Source: an uncultured bacterium (GTDB lineage Bacteria > Hydrogenedentota > Hydrogenedentia > Hydrogenedentales > Hydrogenedentaceae). Taken from it: a stretch of 64,000 nucleotides of DNA. Position 1 is the first letter of the stretch, and every line of letters starts with the position of its first letter. The stretch covers positions 1 through 64,000 of the forward strand of contig CAKZKR010000063.1 in the NCBI GenBank assembly GCA_937124615.1, written 5' to 3'. A program made the position numbers and the translations under genes. This document shows, in pieces, positions 61,474-64,000 of this stretch. Below the pieces are notes generated by a model, which worked only from the letters and a program-made list of their open reading frames with translations, was not told the origin of the DNA and made no database searches.

Positions 61474-62379
61474 CTAATCTGAATAAGGAAGAAGTGTTTT
61501 TTCTGCGGATTTGACCGTATTTTTCATAAGCATAGCAATAGTCATAGGTCCAACTCCACCGGGGACCGGGGTAATCGCTTTTGCTTTCTTTGAAACGCTG
61601 GGGAAATGAACATCACCCACAAGGCGGTAACCTGATTTTTTTGTATGGTCAGGGAGCCGATTCATTCCAACATCAATTACAATGCACCCTTCTCTGACCA
61701 TTCTGCCCTGGATAAACTCAGGGACACCCATTGCAGCGACCAGAATATCAGCGCTCTTAGTAATATTACTTAAATTTCGAGTGTGTGAGTGACAAACCGT
61801 AACAGTAGCGTCCGCTCCTTCTGCTTTCTGTACTAATAGTGCGGATAAAGGTTTCCCCACAATATTTGAACGACCTACGATTACAACATGTTTTCCCTGT
61901 ATTTTGTATCCATATCGTATAAGTAATTCCTGTATCCCCGCAGGGGTGCATGCAACAAAGCAATCCTGTCCATTAAGGAGTTTCCCTTTGTTGACAGGAT
62001 GAAATCCATCAACATCTTTATTTGGATTAATCGTATTTAGAATTTTTTCTTCATCGATGTGTTTCGGTAGAGGGCTTTGAATAAGTATTCCGTGTACTTC
62101 GGGATTATGATTTAATTCCTCTACCAATTTAAGCAAATCTACTTCTGATGTTTGTTTAGGTAAGTCATATGCAAAAGAACGAATTCCCAATTCCTCACAG
62201 GTTTTCCTTTTATTCCGGACATAAATCTGGCTGGCTGGATTATCTCCTACCAATATAACAGCGAGTCCAGGAACGACTCCTTTTTGTTTTAGTTCCTCAA
62301 TCTTATTTTTTAGTTCTGATTTAATAATCTCACTAAGTTTAACCCCATCTAACAGTTTCGGTTTTCTTTGGTTTTGCAT
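61474..62379 (-). CDS. folD: Bifunctional methylene-THF dehydrogenase/methenyl-THF cyclohydrolase
   Basis: A 301-residue FolD enzyme interconverting 5,10-methylene-THF and 10-formyl-THF with NADP(H). Motifs: YVRNKRKTCEELGI containing the catalytic lysine, QSPLPKHIDEEKILNTINPNKDVDGFHPVN, and GRSNIVGKPLSALL for the cofactor. CTPAGIQELL is also present. Starts 18 nt after gcvPB. It works in the same one-carbon pathway as GlyA and the glycine cleavage enzymes in this window. Confidence 0.96.
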   Translation of the reverse strand: MQNQRKPKLLDGVKLSEIIKSELKNKIEELKQKGVVPGLAVILVGDNPASQIYVRNKRKTCEELGIRSFAYDLPKQTSEVDLLKLVEELNHNPEVHGILIQSPLPKHIDEEKILNTINPNKDVDGFHPVNKGKLLNGQDCFVACTPAGIQELLIRYGYKIQGKHVVIVGRSNIVGKPLSALLVQKAEGADATVTVCHSHTRNLSNITKSADILVAAMGVPEFIQGRMVREGCIVIDVGMNRLPDHTKKSGYRLVGDVHFPSVSKKAKAITPVPGGVGPMTIAMLMKNTVKSAEKTLLPYSD

Positions 62380-62397
62380 TGCAAGTTCCTCCTCGGA

Positions 62398-63855
62398 TTA
62401 TGGCTTCGAAGTATTTACAGGATGAACAACATTCAATTCTTTTGCCGCTTTGACCTCATCAAGCCTCTGAACGGGTGTTGTTATCGGTGCTTTTCGTAAT
62501 TCATCGGGGTTTTGTTTTGCCTGTTCGGCTAATTCCATCATAGTATTACAGAATTGGTCAAGAGTCTCTTTTGTCTCTGTTTCAGTGGGTTCTATCATCA
62601 GGGCCTCTTTTACGGTCAAGGGGAAATAAACGGTCGGAGCATGAAATCCCCGGTCGAGCAGTGCTTTGGCGAAATCCAGCGCCCTTACATCGAAATCATG
62701 ATAAGGCATGGCGGTAAGTACGCATTCATGCATACATAATCGATCATATGCAGGTGGAAAAGCAGAACGGATTTTCGCTAATACATAATTAGCGTTAAGA
62801 ACTGCTTTTCGACTAACCTCTTTTAAACCTTCACTTCCCTGCATCAGGATATAAACATAAGCACGGACTGCAACTAAAAAATGCCCTAAAAATGGAGCAG
62901 ATTTGCCGATGGTGTTTTTTGGATATTCAAGATTGAAAATATGGTCATCATTTTTTGTGACTCTTGGCCCCGGTAGGAAATCCAGTAGTCGTTCATTTAC
63001 ACCAACGGGTCCCGAACCCGGCCCCCCCATTCCATGGGGAGTAGCGAAGGTTTTATGAAGATTAAAATGCATAACATCAAAACCTAAATCTCCGGGACGA
63101 CACTGTCCAATAATAGCATTCAAATTAGCCCCATCATAGTAAAGAAGGGCATCGTATTTATGGGCCAGTTCTGCAATTTCTTGTATATCTTTTTCAAACA
63201 ATCCATGAGTATTCGGACATGTCAACATAATGCCTGCTACCTCATCGTTCATACTTTTCCGAAAACAATCCAAGTCCAGAGTCCCCTGGGAATTTGAAGG
63301 GACTTCCTGCACCTGAAAACCTGCAATAGCGGCACTGGCCGGATTTGTTCCATGTGCGGAGTCGGGTATCAGGATGGTTTTTTTATGTGTATTATTATGA
63401 TGTTTGTGGTATGCAGATATCATCAACACCCCTGTCAATTCTCCGTGTGCACCTGCCATAGGTTGGAGAGAAACTGCACGCATCCCTGAAATTTCACTTA
63501 ACAATTGTTCTAAATGGTAAACCAGTTCCAGGGCCCCTTGAATACAATCATGATAGACTTCGGAATAAAGGAATTGAGGATGTAATTGTGTAAACCCTGC
63601 AAACGAAGAGACAACATCCGCAATTTTGGGGTTGTATTTCATTGTGCAGGAGCCCAGAGGATAAAAGTTCGTATCGATGCCCATGTTTCTTTGCGATAGA
63701 TGTGTGAAATGACGGACAACATCCAGTTCAGAAACTTCAGGGAGTTCAGCAGGGTGTTGCCGTTTCAATTCTTGTGGAAAAGAAACTTCAGGTATCTGTC
63801 CTTTAGGAATTGAAAAAGCCTGACGATGATTGCATTTTTCATAAATCAAATCCAT
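62398..63855 (-). CDS. gcvPB: Glycine dehydrogenase (decarboxylating) subunit 2, GcvPB
   Basis: A 485-residue PLP enzyme, half of a split P-protein. The PLP lysine is K268 in HFNLHKTFATPHGMGGPG, with DSAHGTNPASAA and DGANLNAI upstream. I start at ATG 63855 rather than 63900: GGAG lies about 10 nt upstream and the gcvPA stop (63869-63871) ends just before it. An earlier start would run into the gcvPA reading frame. It decarboxylates glycine and passes the aminomethyl group to the H-protein. Confidence 0.94.
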   Translation of the reverse strand: MDLIYEKCNHRQAFSIPKGQIPEVSFPQELKRQHPAELPEVSELDVVRHFTHLSQRNMGIDTNFYPLGSCTMKYNPKIADVVSSFAGFTQLHPQFLYSEVYHDCIQGALELVYHLEQLLSEISGMRAVSLQPMAGAHGELTGVLMISAYHKHHNNTHKKTILIPDSAHGTNPASAAIAGFQVQEVPSNSQGTLDLDCFRKSMNDEVAGIMLTCPNTHGLFEKDIQEIAELAHKYDALLYYDGANLNAIIGQCRPGDLGFDVMHFNLHKTFATPHGMGGPGSGPVGVNERLLDFLPGPRVTKNDDHIFNLEYPKNTIGKSAPFLGHFLVAVRAYVYILMQGSEGLKEVSRKAVLNANYVLAKIRSAFPPAYDRLCMHECVLTAMPYHDFDVRALDFAKALLDRGFHAPTVYFPLTVKEALMIEPTETETKETLDQFCNTMMELAEQAKQNPDELRKAPITTPVQRLDEVKAAKELNVVHPVNTSKP

Positions 63856-63868
63856 GCGAATACTACTC

Positions 63869-64000
63869 CTATGAAATATTTGCTCGAATAAGTTCGACAA
63901 GCAAATCCAATTCTTTCTGTGTTCTTTTTTCCGTTACAGCAATAAGCAAATCCCCTATATCACCGTATCTATTACCATCCATATCTTTGCTTGGTATTTG
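63869..64000 (-). CDS. gcvPA: Glycine dehydrogenase subunit 1, GcvPA (C-terminal part, gene runs off the window)
   Basis: A partial reading frame continuing past the right edge. The visible 43 residues end GDLLIAVTEKRTQKELDLLVELIRANIS followed by TAG, matching the GcvPA C-terminus (LLVAVTEKRT... pattern). It is immediately upstream of gcvPB on the same strand, as expected for the split P-protein. Confidence 0.85.
   Translation of the reverse strand, partial: QIPSKDMDGNRYGDIGDLLIAVTEKRTQKELDLLVELIRANIS

Noticed and set aside
1-64000. tRNA, rRNA, CRISPR arrays or prophage
   Set aside because: I scanned for T-loop motifs, repeat-spacer patterns and phage genes by eye and saw none; a tool such as tRNAscan-SE would be decisive.

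Overview
The window is one contiguous stretch of bacterial chromosome, about 40% G+C by eye, carrying some 54 protein-coding genes. I found no rRNA or tRNA gene, insertion sequence, prophage or CRISPR array. The cell looks Gram-negative: there are several secreted or lipoprotein-type proteins, a type IV pilin/type II secretion-like pseudopilin, anhydromuramic acid kinase, and a flagellar export apparatus. The long form of serine hydroxymethyltransferase, split glycine decarboxylase (GcvPA/GcvPB), DUF2961/GH172 and DUF362 proteins, and Pat-like acetyltransferase parts suggest a heterotroph from a deep lineage near the Planctomycetes/PVC or Candidatus Hydrogenedentota. That placement is inference only; no marker here fixes the phylum.

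Layout. 0-5 kb: a beta-lactamase-fold serine hydrolase, RmuC, and a response regulator carrying a PP2C phosphatase and a STAS-like domain (all minus strand). 5-11 kb: a probable operon of a large secreted M4 metalloprotease, a TolB-like propeller and a metallophosphoesterase. 11-17.5 kb: an ADP-forming acyl-CoA synthetase, a CoA-transferase fused to a GNAT domain, SHMT and APS kinase. 17.5-22 kb: Rel/SpoT, a DUF72 protein and a GT-C glycosyltransferase. 22.4-27.7 kb (minus): S6, SSB, S18, a DUF2232-like membrane protein, L9, DnaB and DapA, a conserved ribosomal/replication cluster. 27.9-33.5 kb: a DUF6599-like lipoprotein with a Tat-type DUF362 protein, a Nudix hydrolase, a GH172-type enzyme and an M20 peptidase. 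33.5-40 kb (minus): fliQ-fliR-flhB-flhA-flhF-flhG, tightly packed. 40.6-48.2 kb: a GH2 enzyme, adenylate kinase, a DprA-like protein, AnmK and a zinc phospholipase C-like secreted protein. 48.3-57.2 kb (plus): a DUF4097-like protein, an ECF sigma factor, a probable anti-sigma protein, a 1002-residue membrane-anchored repeat protein, and two ABC ATPase/permease pairs. 57.2-64 kb: Bcp, an HDOD protein, a 59-residue ferredoxin beside a radical SAM protein, a pseudopilin, a small lysine-rich protein, FolD, GcvPB and the end of GcvPA.

How the genes connect. GlyA, FolD and GcvPA/B together give glycine/serine-linked one-carbon metabolism. The acyl-CoA synthetase and CoA-transferase/GNAT pair probably links acyl-CoA turnover to protein acetylation. 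The flagellar set places FlhF and FlhG with the export gate, and FlhG keeps the DQAxxLR element that stimulates FlhF in studied systems. The 48-57 kb block is the most system-like accessory region: an ECF regulator next to a repeat-rich envelope protein and export-type ABC transporters. Promoters often show an extended -10 box (TGnTATAAT) with little -35, and one perfect TTGACA-17-TATAAT promoter precedes anmK.
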